From: Agrostemma githago
Lineage: Eukaryota > Streptophyta > Magnoliopsida > Caryophyllales > Caryophyllaceae
Assembly (NCBI GenBank): GCA_958450325.1
Contig: OY288251.1
Coordinates: 66,481,666-66,545,665 of the forward strand
DNA length: 64,000 nucleotides
Direction: 5' to 3'
The number at the start of each line of letters is the position of its first letter. Position 1 is the stretch's first letter. Shown here piece after piece: positions 42,359-53,789 of the stretch. Both the position numbers and the translations under genes were made by a program. The notes beneath the pieces were generated by a model that was given only the letters and a program-made list of their open reading frames with translations, was not told the DNA's origin and did not search any database.

Positions 42359-44071
42359 CTACTCGTACATTTTGCCTTTCCCCTTATCTTTTGGGTCACG
42401 TGGAGCCCGAGGCCGACGGGGCGGGAGCGAACGTTCCCTAATCACAAGGGGAACTTCCTTTGCTCGAACCCGCTTCTTCGATTTTGGGTTTTCCATCCTT
42501 TGCACCGGCCCAAGCCGAGCCCTGACCGGCTCGGGAAGCCTGTCTCGAGGAGCAAGTCGGTCCTTAGCAGCCAGTCTTGGCCCTAGTCTCCTTTCTAAAT
42601 CCGTCTGGGGGCTCACCTTCCCCCGTGCACCCTTATTACTGGACCCTTCAGTCTGAGTCCTAGATCTTCTTTTCTGACCTGTCGAAGTAGCTCCCTCAGT
42701 AAAGAAGCTCCTATTGTCTTTAGCATGCTCCCGGCGTAGCAGGTCATAGGCCTCGTCAATTTTCAGGGCAGCTCGAGTTTTAGCTGAATCAGCTCGGGTC
42801 CATCTTACATAAGAATCGGTTACCCAGATCGAATGAGAATTTTTAAGAACAGGCCAAGTAGCTCGTGTATACCACCTTTGCATCCAAGTGTCACACATCA
42901 CATCCATCAGCTGAGTAGATTCACTCATAACGGCCTCGATTTCTGGGATTCTTTGCGCCCGACCATATTGCCTAAGTATACGATCGGGAAAGAGGTGAAT
43001 TGTTTGCCTAAAAGATAGGATTACCTGATATCTGGTCCTATCTCGAGATTCTAGACCAGTCCAAAGGTAAATTGGCCACCATGACACGACCCAACGGATC
43101 AATAGGCCTCCATGAAAAGATAGCACCTCGTCCCAATATTGTTGGGTATTGAAGCGAGAAAAGGCAATAGCTCGTCTCCTCGACATAACTTGCCTGGGTT
43201 GATATCGACTCACATCTAAGGGAGGATCAAAGATCGATAACCTCTCAAACAGCCACAGCTGAAAAATCCGAAAAAAAATCAAAATCGCGAAAAATCACGT
43301 CAAAAAAAAAATGTGAAAAAACGTGAAAACCGAGAAAACTGCAGAAACCGGGAAAAATCGGGAAAAACCGCAGAAACGGAAAAAAACCGGAAAATCAGAA
43401 AAATCGAAAAAATCAAAAAAACGGCATACCTGTAGAAGCCGAGTACTCCCAGTCAGCCGGGCTGACGGATCCCTCTTACGATTATCCAAACCCTGGATAA
43501 TCTCTCCTGTAATCAGTCAAGCCGGGCTGTGCTCCGTCTCCATCAGGTCAGCCACGGTGAAAAGTCTGACATGGCCCATGCAAGATAACAAGTCCATATG
43601 CCCTTCAAAGGCATAAACATGGAGCATACAAAAAGTAAAGGCCCTACGGCTATGAACCGGCCTGACCCGGACGTCATCTTGGTTCATGAATTTTTCAGCC
43701 AGGTCGATCAGGGAAACGGTATCTCCTTCTAGCATACGGGATACCTCCATATGGGAAAGCCCTAAAAATTCCCTTAACTTCCTCCTTGGGTCAGAAACTG
43801 AAAAAGGGATAGCAGGGCGAAGTATAGGATTCCATCCTCCTGCAGCAGCAATTTCCTCAGGAATAGGGCAAATCTCTCCTCGAGGAAAACTAAATACATG
43901 ATAGGTATCATCCCAATAGGATAGGCAAGCATCCAAGAAGTGGCAGTCTACTTGCATCTGACGGATCACGGACAATTGGGTAACGCCATTCTGATTCAGA
44001 ATAGCCCTATCGGCATCCCTAAAATATTTGGACCACTCGTGCAACATTCCGACTAGTCGGTCGATCCCCAT
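42359..44071 (-). CDS. Antisense plant-mobile-domain (PMD-like) gene of the Tat element, 2 exons, nonsense in exon 1
   Basis: Exons 44071-43430 (214 codons) and 43258-42359 (299 codons plus stop), with donor CAG|GTATGC and acceptor TTTTTCAG; the join is in phase. The 513-residue product looks like the plant mobile domain (aminotransferase-like, PF10536) of MAIN/MAIL1-type proteins. In order: a YWDDTYHVFSFPRGEICP segment near residues 52-69, the STRLLQ|LWLFER motif exactly across the splice site, WWPIYLW, and LFPDRILRQYGRAQRIP. A basic, Arg/Lys-rich tail (KRRSRTQ, KSKKRVRAK) could be a nuclear signal. Antisense genes before the 3' LTR are known in Tat relatives such as Grande. One codon near residue 185 is TGA here but TGG in the orphaned copy at 30728-31369. 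Function unknown; cellular PMD proteins have been linked to silencing control. Confidence 0.8.
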
Positions 44072-44174
44072 ACTTGATTTGCTATAAGAAGGAATAATTA
44101 TTTTCAGGACTTATTCTTTTCTTTAAGGAATTGAGGAATTATGGAATTATGAAAATTTATGAAGCAAGAAGGGG

Positions 44175-44182
44175 TATTTATA
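44175..44182 (-). promoter_or_regulatory. TATA box of the antisense PMD-type gene
   Basis: CTATAAATACCCC on the minus strand, about 104 bp upstream of the antisense ATG at 44071. This is a spacing that leaves a 5' UTR of about 75 nt. Conserved in the left copy at 31473-31480. Confidence 0.6.
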
Positions 44183-44727
44183 GCATGAAAATAAGTTCTC
44201 CTCCTCACCTTAGGATTCCCAATCCTAGAGCATTTAGCATACAAGCCATTGTCCTAAGGCTTAGCTAAGTTATCCCGAGCATTCCTATTTCTTTTCAAAG
44301 TCAAAACAAAAATTCTTTAATTTTTCAAAGACTTTTGCAAAATTCAAAAAATTCAAACCTTTTCTCAAAATTTTTATTCCCCAGCACGAGTCATTTTTCC
44401 TACAAATATTATGTGCAAAAAACTTTGCTACTTTGCATAAATTGCATAAATATGTACAGGACGACTCAAGCAGGACCATGCAATTTGCATAACTCCCCAG
44501 TGACATTTAACAAGATGAGCCCACATACAGGCCCATTTTAAGTCTCATGCGACGAGTTCAATTCCCCACGGAGTTATCATCATCAGTTCAGGTACATTTC
44601 TAGCCCATGGCCGGCGGGCCCTCCACGCAGGTCTAATGGACCTTAAACGACCCGACCGGAAGCTGCCAGGTTTTAATCCTTGATTGACCTGGTGGCTACT
44701 CTGACTTTCGCCCTGTCCAAGCCTCAG

Positions 44728-44742
44728 TCAGAGTGGGGACTC
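44728..44742 (+). other. Polypurine tract and 3' LTR junction
   Basis: CAGAGTGGGGACTC directly abuts TGTAGACACC of LTR2. The purine core AGAGTGGGGA is the best candidate primer for plus-strand synthesis. The same sequence precedes LTR1. Confidence 0.6.
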
Positions 44743-46872
44743 TGTAGACACCCACATTTTGAGTGCCAGGTGTCTATAGTAGTTTCCGACAAACACCCGA
44801 TGATGATCGGACGCTAACGTGCCTTGACGTACTCGGAAATGGGCTCGTAATGATGGACATTTGGCCTAGGCATTTTACGGAGTACAAATTTCACAAAACC
44901 AACCTCAAATTCAGGCCCAGTGGGTCGTTTCGAGTCAAATAACACTAATTTGGGTCGAATCCGACACCAGGGGTAAAACCGTCTTTTAGCGACCGAGTCA
45001 AAACCCGGTCAAAGATATTTCTCGAGACTTGTAGGCTGACCGTGACATCTCACACGTCCTATTCGGACTCCAATTCTACAAAAATCAGCTATACAAAATA
45101 ATAACAATTCCGTTTAAGGTAGAATTCGATCTCGAGTAGGAATCCTATCCGAGAACCGACTCAGACACTCAACTGAGTGCAAACACTCGGCCGAGTAATA
45201 CACAAGTCAGCCGGTTTTCCTCTTTTCTTCTCTTACAAGAAAACGGAATTCTCGTTCTTCTCAGCTTCTTACTCAAGCGGTAATTCTAGCTCAAACGGGA
45301 ATCCTATTCAAAAACCGATTCGAGCACCCGACCGAGTGTAAAACACTCGGCCAAAACAAGAGCAAAACAGCCGATTTCCCTTTCTTCCTTCACAAGAAAA
45401 CGGAATTCTTATTCCCCTCAAATTCCTACGTTTCCTATCCTAAGCGGTAGTCGAACTCTCCTAAACCAAGGTCGGGAATTTCCTATAAATAGCCCCTTGC
45501 ATCCAACACAAAAGAAGACGATTTGATCAACCATAATACATACATTATCGACACACATACATACGACCTCCGACACACACACATAATTCCTTAGCATCGA
45601 GAAACCGATAATACATCCAAAACCCGAAGGAAACCGGTCCGAAACCCGACACCCTTCACCCGTCTTAACTGTACCACCCTAACCCAACCGACGTTGCCTC
45701 GACGCTCCCGTGCCTAGCCACATTCCGACGAGCCCCGATCCGAGTCAACAAGAGCATGTAGGTTGAGGGTGTACCAAACCCGATTTCTTCCTTTCTCTCC
45801 TCTTCTCCTCTTCGTCGGTCTTGTCTTTTTTTTACGGGTCAAGAGTCTTTTTATTTTTTTTCTAATATCGTTATTAACGAAAAACTATTTTCATAACGAA
45901 AATTCTTAAACATACAAAATCGATTTTTCTATAATCGAATATTGTATCGAAAAGAATTATATTAATATTTCGACGATACCAAAAATCGTTACATTTTTTC
46001 CTTCGTTCAAAATTCTTTTCTTTTCTCTTTCAAAACGAATTATTTTACAAGACTTTTTTTTAACTCATTCTAAATATCCGATATCGATTTCATAATCGAA
46101 TATTGGATACGACGAATATCGAAAACATGGATCGAATACAAGTTAATTCATAATTTGTATGCGATTCATCAAAATAACAATTTTCGAACAAAATCCAAAA
46201 GCCGGACGGATCGCAATCCGGACCTTTTTTTTACGTTTTCGTTCGTTTTATTATTTATTCTTCGAACGATTTCTAAAATTTACATCTTTTCTAAAACTAT
46301 TCCAAGTATTTGATATTGATTTCGTAGTCAACTATCGAATATAACGAATATCGAAAATATTAATTCAAGTACGAATCATACAATATTAGTACGCAATTTA
46401 ATACGAACTTCAAGTTTTCGAAAACCGGCACCGAAACAGGCCACCACGCGACCCGCCGGCATCCCGGGCGGGTCGCGCGGCCGGCTGTTATGCCCCGGCC
46501 TTTTCCGTCTTTTTTATTATTTTTCGAGCTTCGTTTTTTATACAAAACAACGTTCTTTTCAACAATATTTTTCAGATTTCGATTAATATATATTTTCTCG
46601 ATCTCGTCTATTTTTATTTGTTATATTATTATTTACAAATCGATACTAACTCGTTTGTTTGTTTTGTAGCAAATTCATCCTTTTATTTCGTTTGTTTTAT
46701 TATACTAAAACGAATCTCATATGCTAAATACAACTTTGACGTTAATCAATTTTCATGCATTAAATTGACTTAGCAACCCATTCAATTTTTCACATGCTTA
46801 GAAAACAATGTTTGCATAATCATTCATCGTATTACTAACGCGCGTATTAAAACGTCATTCGATATCCTAGTA

Positions 46873-47956
46873 CACTACAAGAGAATTGCAATTTAGCTAC
46901 TAATTTAGCAACTGCCTAAAATTCAGTTGCTAAATATATAAATTAGCTACTACTTTTGAGACATAAATATATTTAGTCTCAATTTTAGAGATCAAAATAT
47001 GGTGGTAGTTAATTACGTCGCTATTATAGAGACTAAATAAAGTCGATAGCAAATTTGGTATCTAATTTAAGTTTTTAGATACGGAAAAATGTCAGTACCT
47101 AAAGTCGTATCTATATATATAGACATAAAATTGCGAATAATGTATTTAATTTTTATATAGGAGACCAAAGTAAATTCGTAAATAAGTGTAGTAGTTATTA
47201 TAGAAACGAAACCAGGTGAGTAGCAATTCTAGTATCTAAATTTAAATTCTTAGCTACGGAAATAAATTGGTAGCTAAATTTAGTCGTCGGTTGTTACTAT
47301 CATGTATTTTTTTTTATATTTCTTATGATATTGTTTTTATTTTGTTTTAATATATTTAAATTATTATTGGAGTATTTCAAAAATATCTTACAATCCACAT
47401 TTTAATGATTAATTTTACCTTTAAGTATACATTCATTGTCAAAGTAAACATAAACCTTCAAGTGGTCCAATGGTTTGAATGTTGGTCAAGTGTTTGTAGG
47501 TGTTATTGGTTCGATTCCGCTTGTGAACATAAATGTTCAATTTCTATAAAGGAGGCGGTGGTGTGGTGCCTAGACATACATGCTTGGTTTAGTGAGCTAG
47601 GTGTATTTCTTGTTTTTTTTTGTGGCCATTTTAGATACCAAAAAATTGCGTCACTAATTTTGCTACAACTGAATCGATCTCTAAGTTCGTCCCTAAATTA
47701 ACTATTATACCATTTGCGGTCGCTAATGTAGCTACTCGAATTTTCGTCTCTATTATTGTCTCAAAATTTGCTACCACGCTTTCGTCGCTAAATTGGTAGC
47801 TAATTTTGGTTGCTAATTCAGTAGCTAAATTAGCGACAAGGCATTTAGCTACTAATGAAATTTAGTCGCAAATTCGGTCTCCAAGCTAATTAGCTACGGA
47901 ATATTGAAGATTTGCTACTAAAACTTCCGACTCTAAAGTGACTTTACCTTGTAGTG
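46873..47956. mobile_element. Non-autonomous CACTA (En/Spm) element in LTR2
   Basis: 1,084 bp, with terminal inverted repeats CACTACAAG ... CTTGTAGTG, flanked by GTA on both sides (46870-46872, 47957-47959). LTR1 has the uninterrupted site with a single GTA. The subterminal 200-300 bp are full of TTTAGCTAC / GTAGCTAAAT words in both orientations, as expected for transposase-binding repeats of CACTA elements. No transposase frame is present. Confidence 0.93.
47457..47535 (+). repeat. tRNA-like (SINE-type) segment inside the CACTA element
   Basis: AGTGGTCCAATGGTTTG resembles an A box and GGTTCGATTCC (47507-47517) is a perfect B box about 40 bp later, in the otherwise AT-rich interior. Probably a captured SINE or tRNA relic; no closed acceptor stem. 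Confidence 0.45.
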
Positions 47957-48342
47957 GTAGAGGCCGCTAATGTGCGGGCGGGGTTGGGTGTTCTTAGTGA
48001 ACTTCCCAACACGTACCCTCACCCCTTACTCAGAACCGTGGTTTCCGGATGTCCGAAACCATTGGCAACGAGAGTCATTCAATATACGATTAACCGCTCA
48101 AGTCGGCATCTATATCGAACTGCAAAGGGACGAGCCCAATAAACTCTGACATCGGAAATGGGCCGTATTTTGTACACGGCCCACTACGACATAGAGTGGG
48201 CTCGAACGGTTCCGAATAACCATAAAATTCGGTGGCGACTCCGACTTCGATTTAAATTTCCATTTGACCATCTCATGGAGATTCATTCGCCTCCCCAAAC
48301 CCGCGCGTGGCCGCGTCGGGGTGGACCTATGTCATGTCCACA

Positions 48343-50600
48343 CATACTCTTCGTTTGTTAATGTTTGCCCCGTATTTCTTATTTGGTACTCTCTCCGTTC
48401 AAATTCAAATGATACGCTTCCCTTTTGGACATTATTCACAACTCAACTTTTTTGGTCAAGAGAAGAGTGCACTACGTCGCAGATGAGAATCGAACAGGTA
48501 AGAATCGAACCCCCAACCTCCCGGTCGGAGTAAGGAAACTCTTACCACTGGAGCTTACCCCTCCTTCTCACATTATTCACAACTTAAGAATATCAAATTG
48601 TTTGATTAAGTAATTTATTTTAATATAAAATGAAAGATATTGGCGATGTAAACTTGTCTCAGCAAGTATGAAAAACAAACGTATCGTGGATTTGAACCGA
48701 GGGAGTAACAAGTTTTTATTGTTTGTCTCATTTCTCTATTTTCCATATTTGTCCAGGTATATTACCATATTGTGCATTTCTATTATTTATATTTTTTGTC
48801 ATTATATTAATTAAACTAACATTATTTACACCATTTGTCCCATGTTTAATCACAAACTAGTGTACTAACCCGTAAAAATTCACGGGGTTGAGGCGCTTTC
48901 TTTGACATTAGAACATATCAAAAAAAATTAATAAGCAGTATAAAAGAAAGACGTTATTGTGTGCCCGATGTTACAAAATTATTGAATTTAGATAAATAAT
49001 ATTTTTACGGTATGATCAGTATCTACGTTTAAGAACTCATATGGGTCCGTGGACACAAATTTGGCTTGAAAAAACGAAAAAGTATACTTTATGTAGAATC
49101 AATAGTTTAGAGACGACTTACCGTGAATTACTTGAAAATAATTTTTTTTAAATACTGAACGACATATTTGGAGACCATTAACACGAAGAGTAAGGAAGTT
49201 GATCATGCTCCATTGTATAATTAAGGCGTCTTCCATATCTTGTGCGAATCAAGTATTTGGAGACCCAATTACGCCGCTTACCCTGAAACCCCTCTTAGCC
49301 GCCCTGGTTGCATGATAAGGACGGAATCCTTGTACAACTCCTCATTTAACGTGCCTAATTCTTCAATCGAAAAAAATTTAGAACAATAAAAATAAAATTT
49401 TCTTTAGTGAAAATAAAATGTGCATTTGAGATGAAATTCTTATAACTCAAGATTTAAAACACATTTGATCAATCTCAGAACTCGAGACTTAATTTCAATA
49501 CAACTTCTCAGTTTTTCTTCCACCTAACTGACTCATCTAATTGACATTGAGATTTAACTAACACAATATGATCAAAAGATACTCTGATCGATTAATAATT
49601 AATAAATAATTATATTATTATCAATTAATCAATAATAATAAGTTGTGGACATGACATAGGTCCACCCCGATGCGGCCACGCGCGGGTTTGGGGAGGCGAA
49701 TGAATCTCCATATGAGATGGGTCGAATTGAAATTTAAATCGAAGTGGAGTCGCCACCGAACTTTGTGGGAGTTCGGGCCCGTTCGAATCCACTCTATATT
49801 TAAGTGGGCCATGCACAAAGTATGGCCCCTTCGGATGTCAGAGTTTATTGGGCTCGTCCTTTGCATTTGATACCAATACCGACATTATCGGATACCGTGT
49901 ATTGAATGACTCTCGTGCGCCAACGGTTTCGGGCATCCGGAAACCAAGGTTCTGAGTAAGGGGTGAGGGTACGTGTTGGGAAGTTCACAAAGAACACGCA
50001 ATCCCGCCCGCACATTAGCGGCCTCTACTAAGATATCGTTTGATTTTAAAATATGCGCGTTAGTAATTCGATTGAATGATATGCAAACAACGTTTTGACT
50101 AAGCATGCGAATATTTGAATAAGTTGCTATGTCGATTTAATGCATCTAAATTAACGTCAAAGTTGTATTTAGCATGCGAGGTTCGTTTTAGTACAATAAA
50201 ACAAACAATAAAAAATAAGAGGGAAAGACATAAACAAACGAGTTAGTAACGGTGATAACGATAATAACAATTTGTAAATAATATGGAATGGTATAGAATG
50301 ATATAAATGACATAATGCATGGTTTTGGAAAGTAGTATGACACGTGATTGACTTGACACGTGATGACCAAAGTCATAAAAGTATTTTATCGAGACCTAGA
50401 AAAGCGTTGGGGAACTCACGATTTTGACGTGATAAGACCCATGTTTACGGGATATGCAATAATTACCGTGAATTGTCCCATGTTTAATCACCAATATTTC
50501 ATCATCATTGCTCTCATTATCCATATTTTTTCCAATCCCTTAACTTATGTACAAAAGACAATGGGGCAAACATAAAAACCGGAGAAAATATATACACTTT
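48343..50600. repeat. Second copy of the unit C spacer block
   Basis: Duplicates 26880-29137, including the minus-strand SINE (48475-48570) and the composite insertion (48857-50472, with its inverted LTR fragment from 49644). It differs from the first copy by scattered substitutions. It starts flush at the end of LTR2. No gene seen. Confidence 0.85.
48857..50472. mobile_element. Composite Helitron/LTR-fragment insertion (second copy)
   Basis: Same structure as 27393-29009: Helitron-like hairpin and CTAG at the left edge, inverted LTR fragment at 49644-50450, and the duplicated flank starting TTGTCCCATG on both sides (48835 with one change, and 50473). Confidence 0.65.
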
Positions 50601-53332
50601 TGTAGACACCCGCATTTGACTGCCAGGTGTCTATGGCAGTTTCCAAAAAACACCCGATGATGATCGGACGCTAACATGCTTCTATGCGCTCGGATACGGG
50701 CTCAAATCCATTAATTGTTGGGTAACACACTTACAGAGTACAAATCTCACAAAACCAACCTCAAATTCAGGTCCAGTGGACTGTTTCCAATCAAATAAGG
50801 CTAATTTGGGCCGAAACCGACACCGGAGTTAAAACCGACTTTTTGCGATTGGGTCAACCCCGGTCAAAGTCGTTTCCGAGACACACAAAACAATCCCTCA
50901 CACCATCAAAAGTCCAAGTCAAACACAAAACCCATCAAACACCCAAAGTCAAGGTCCGAAAGACTGTCCTGCGCGACCCAGCTGGGCCACTCGATCGAGT
51001 GACCCACCCACTCGATCGAGTGGGCCTGTTTTGAGCCCGACGGCTGGCATAACGGGCCACTCGACCGAGTTGGCCACCTACTCGGTCGAGTAACCCTAAC
51101 AGGTTGCCCTAGCTTTTCCTATATAAGCAACCCTTTGCACACACTTCAAGACACTTTTTTCGAACCCTAACTTTACAACCCTAATCACAACTACACACAA
51201 CCTTTTTACACAACTTTTACACACATCTCTACACAACCCTAATCAACTTTAAACAACTTTACAACCCTAATCAATGTCAACTCAAACCCTAATCAATATC
51301 AAACTTTCAACACATCAAAAATCAAACCCTAAGCAATACAGTACACTAGCAAACCCTAAACCTAGATTTAGGAATCGAAACCCTAGCCACCATAACTCAA
51401 CCTCCATACAACCTCGAAACTCTTGTGTTAAAGCCACAACTACGAGTCCGATCCGAGACAAGAACATGTAGGTTGAGGGTGTCAAAACCCCTTTCACTCC
51501 TTCTTCTCTTCCTCTCGTCATCTTCCTCTTTTTTTTACGTTTTTTTTTGTTTTTTTTATTATTTATTCTATTTTCTTTATCGCACCATAATATCGATAAT
51601 ACCGCTAGTATCAAAACATTAAAATACTTGTCGATTTGTGTCGAATAAGAGGGGTATCGGAATAAGGAAACCCGGATATACAAGTGTACTGCACACAGCG
51701 TTGCCGGTCGCTTATTCCGATACCCCGATTATTTGATTATTGAGACAAGTTAACTTAAACAATAATTCGTTATTATTTTCGTTGTCGTCATCATTAATCT
51801 TGCATTCATCAATTTTAAAACCAATTTTCAATAGGGGTCGAAACCCTTTGACACGGATCCGACATCACAATCTCTAGGGATTTATTTCGATGTCGGAGAA
51901 GCCGAGGGAATCAAGTCCTCTAAATTAAGCAAAGCGTTGATTTTCTTAGATTCGATACTAATTTCATAATTGGATGTCGAATCTAACAATCTAGTCAATT
52001 TAATTCAATCAATTTGATTTTTCGTTGATGCTAACGTAGATGTCACGTTATAATTATGGCACTACAAACGCGGAGAGAAATTCATATCGTTTTGATTGAC
52101 TTAAAACGACTCAAAATAATTCCCTTTTTTTTTCGCCCTAGTATTCCATATCGATTCAATAATCGAATATGGGATACGGCGAGTATCTAATTTAAGTCTC
52201 GAGCATAAATTCCACAATATTTATGCCCGACGCGACGAATTCATCGATTTATCAAAAATTAAAAGCAATTTCGAAATCAATACAAATTTGCAAGCGAATT
52301 AAAATCCGTACAGGGGGCACTCGACCGAGTGCCTAGCCCGCTCGGTCGAGTGGCCAAAGTCAGATTAGAATGTCAGTCACGACCCCCACTCGGTCGAGTC
52401 TCACAGTGACTCGGTCGAGTGGCCATGTACTCGACCGAGTTGGTAAATAACTCGGCCGAGTATGGTCTGAAACGCAAAACAAAAACCGTTTCTAGAGGTT
52501 CACTCGATCGAGTCCATCGACCACTCGATCAAGTGGCCTCGTAAAGACCAAAACCGCGAGTCGAACATTCTTCTTCTTTCTAAATTCGATAGTATTTTAC
52601 GACTTAGGTCAACATGTGCCTAATCAATCACGTGTATTACTATCTTTTCAAACCATGCATCATCTCGTTTACATCATTCAATTCAATTCAATATTTGCAC
52701 AAACCGTTATTATTCGTTATATCATTACTAACAGTTTGTTTGTTTCTTTGTCAATTTTCATCGTTTGTTTTATTTTACTAAAATGAACCCACATGCTAAA
52801 ATTCAACTTCGACGTTAGAATTAATTGCATTAAATTGACTTAGAAACCCTTTTCAATTCCATTCACATGTTTAGGGAAGATAATCTTTGCATATCATTTT
52901 CCCGTTCAACTAACGCGCGTATTGGAAAGTCATTCGAATTCTTAGTAGAAGCCGCTAATGTGCGGGCGGGGTTGGGTGTCCTTTGTGGGCTTCCCAACAC
53001 GTACCCTCACCCCTTACTCAGAACCTCGGTTTCCGGATGCCCGAACCCGTTGGCGCACGAGAGTCATTCAATGCACAATATCCGATAATGTCGGTATTGA
53101 TATCAAATGTAAAGGGACGAGCCCAATAAACTCTGACATCGGAAATGGGCTGTATTTTGTATACGGACCATTACGACATAGAGTGGGCTCGAATGGTTCC
53201 GAATAACCATAAAATTCGGTGGCGACTCCACTTCGACCTAAATTTCAATTCGTTCCATTCTCATATGGAGATTCATTCGCCTCCCCAAACCCGCGCGTGG
53301 CCGCGTCGGGGTGGACCTATGTCATGTCCACA
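50601..53332 (+). mobile_element. Complete solo LTR S, 2,732 bp
   Basis: Starts TGTAGACACCCGC and ends TGTCCACA, with no internal region or PBS after it. It is flanked by ACTTT (50596-50600; CCTTT in the first copy at 29133) and CCTTT (53333-53337), a 5-bp target duplication. Unit B has the empty site at about 15164. It is a relative of LTR1/LTR2 with clear divergence. Notable contents: TATATAAG at 51120, a run of ACCCTAA words at 51165-51400 and about twelve CTCGRYCGAG words. Confidence 0.9.
51120..51127 (+). promoter_or_regulatory. TATA box of solo LTR S
   Basis: TATATAAG followed about 40 bp later by a transcribed-looking, C/A-rich leader with repeated ACCCTAA words. The corresponding 401 bp are deleted in the truncated copy at 29138-30704. 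Confidence 0.55.
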
Positions 53333-53586
53333 CCTTTGATACATACGAAAACTAGGATTATACACCTGGTTGTACAATAGCATCGTACAACCAAGATAAA
53401 TTGGTTGAGCTTTTGTATATATTTACTAAGCTTATACAAGTTTCTGAGTTATGCTGTAAGTTTTTTAGCTTAAACATTTATGTGATTTAACTCGACAACT
53501 TTATATTAAAGCTAAACTAGAAATCTTTGTCACAAAGTTCAAAATAGAGTAATGTACAACTGGTTGTATAATTTTCTTATTGATAC

Positions 53587-53789
53587 ACTCCCTCCATTTC
53601 AATGAAACTATTCACTTTTCCTTTTTCGTAAATTTATTTGATAGCCTTCCACTTTCTTTTTTTGGCATCACTCTTCCCTCTTATCTAAGTGACTCACCTA
53701 CTTTATTCTATCTAATTTTGAATATTTTATTATTATCCTTAAAAAATGGATCCTTTTTTAGGTGGAAACTATCATTTAAATGAAGGGAG
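53587..53789. mobile_element. Stowaway-type MITE upstream of subtilase C
   Basis: Counterpart of 15431-15613. Ends CTCCCTCCATTTC and ...GAAGGGAG. It is slightly longer than the unit B copy because of an extra internal segment near 53680 (TCCCTCTTATCTAAG). Confidence 0.65.

Larger units (their letters stand above)
30705..48342 (+). mobile_element. Ty3/Gypsy Tat-lineage LTR retrotransposon in a left-truncated three-LTR arrangement
   Basis: Order: partial 3' internal region (30705-32040), LTR1 (32041-34556), PBS, gag, protease, RT, RNase H, second RNase H, integrase, antisense gene (42359-44071), LTR2 (44743-48342). The partial left internal region is a copy of 43407-44742 with only about five differences, so the structure is LTR-internal-LTR-type tandem cut at its left. 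Dual RNase H domains, an antisense gene before the 3' LTR and the TGGCGACTCCG primer site place it in the Tat lineage (relatives of Ogre, Retand and Grande). LTR1 and LTR2 differ at about 23 positions over 2.5 kb by my reading. Confidence 0.9.
44743..48342 (+). mobile_element. LTR2 (3' LTR of the Tat element), 2,513 bp plus a CACTA insertion
   Basis: Colinear with LTR1 from TGTAGACACCC to TGTCCACA, interrupted at 46873-47956 by a CACTA element. I count about 21 substitutions and 2 one-base indels against LTR1, about 99% identity. Immediately outside the end is CATAC, matching the unit C spacer at 26880. Confidence 0.93.

Noticed and set aside
42372..42656. Plus-strand frame opposite the antisense gene
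   Set aside because: Shadow of the Arg/Pro-rich tail of the PMD-type gene; the minus strand has the spliced, domain-bearing frame.
29130..53337. One single long LTR element from 29138 to 53332 with LTR S at both ends
   Set aside because: The left LTR S is cut at 30704 and the interior belongs to a different LTR subfamily with its own LTR pair. The 26880-30704 block is repeated at 48343, so recombination, not simple nesting, is needed.
53140..53339. Short frames across the LTR ends as conserved peptides
   Set aside because: They recur in every LTR copy only because the LTR end is repeated, and they run into non-coding flanks and out at the LTR boundary.
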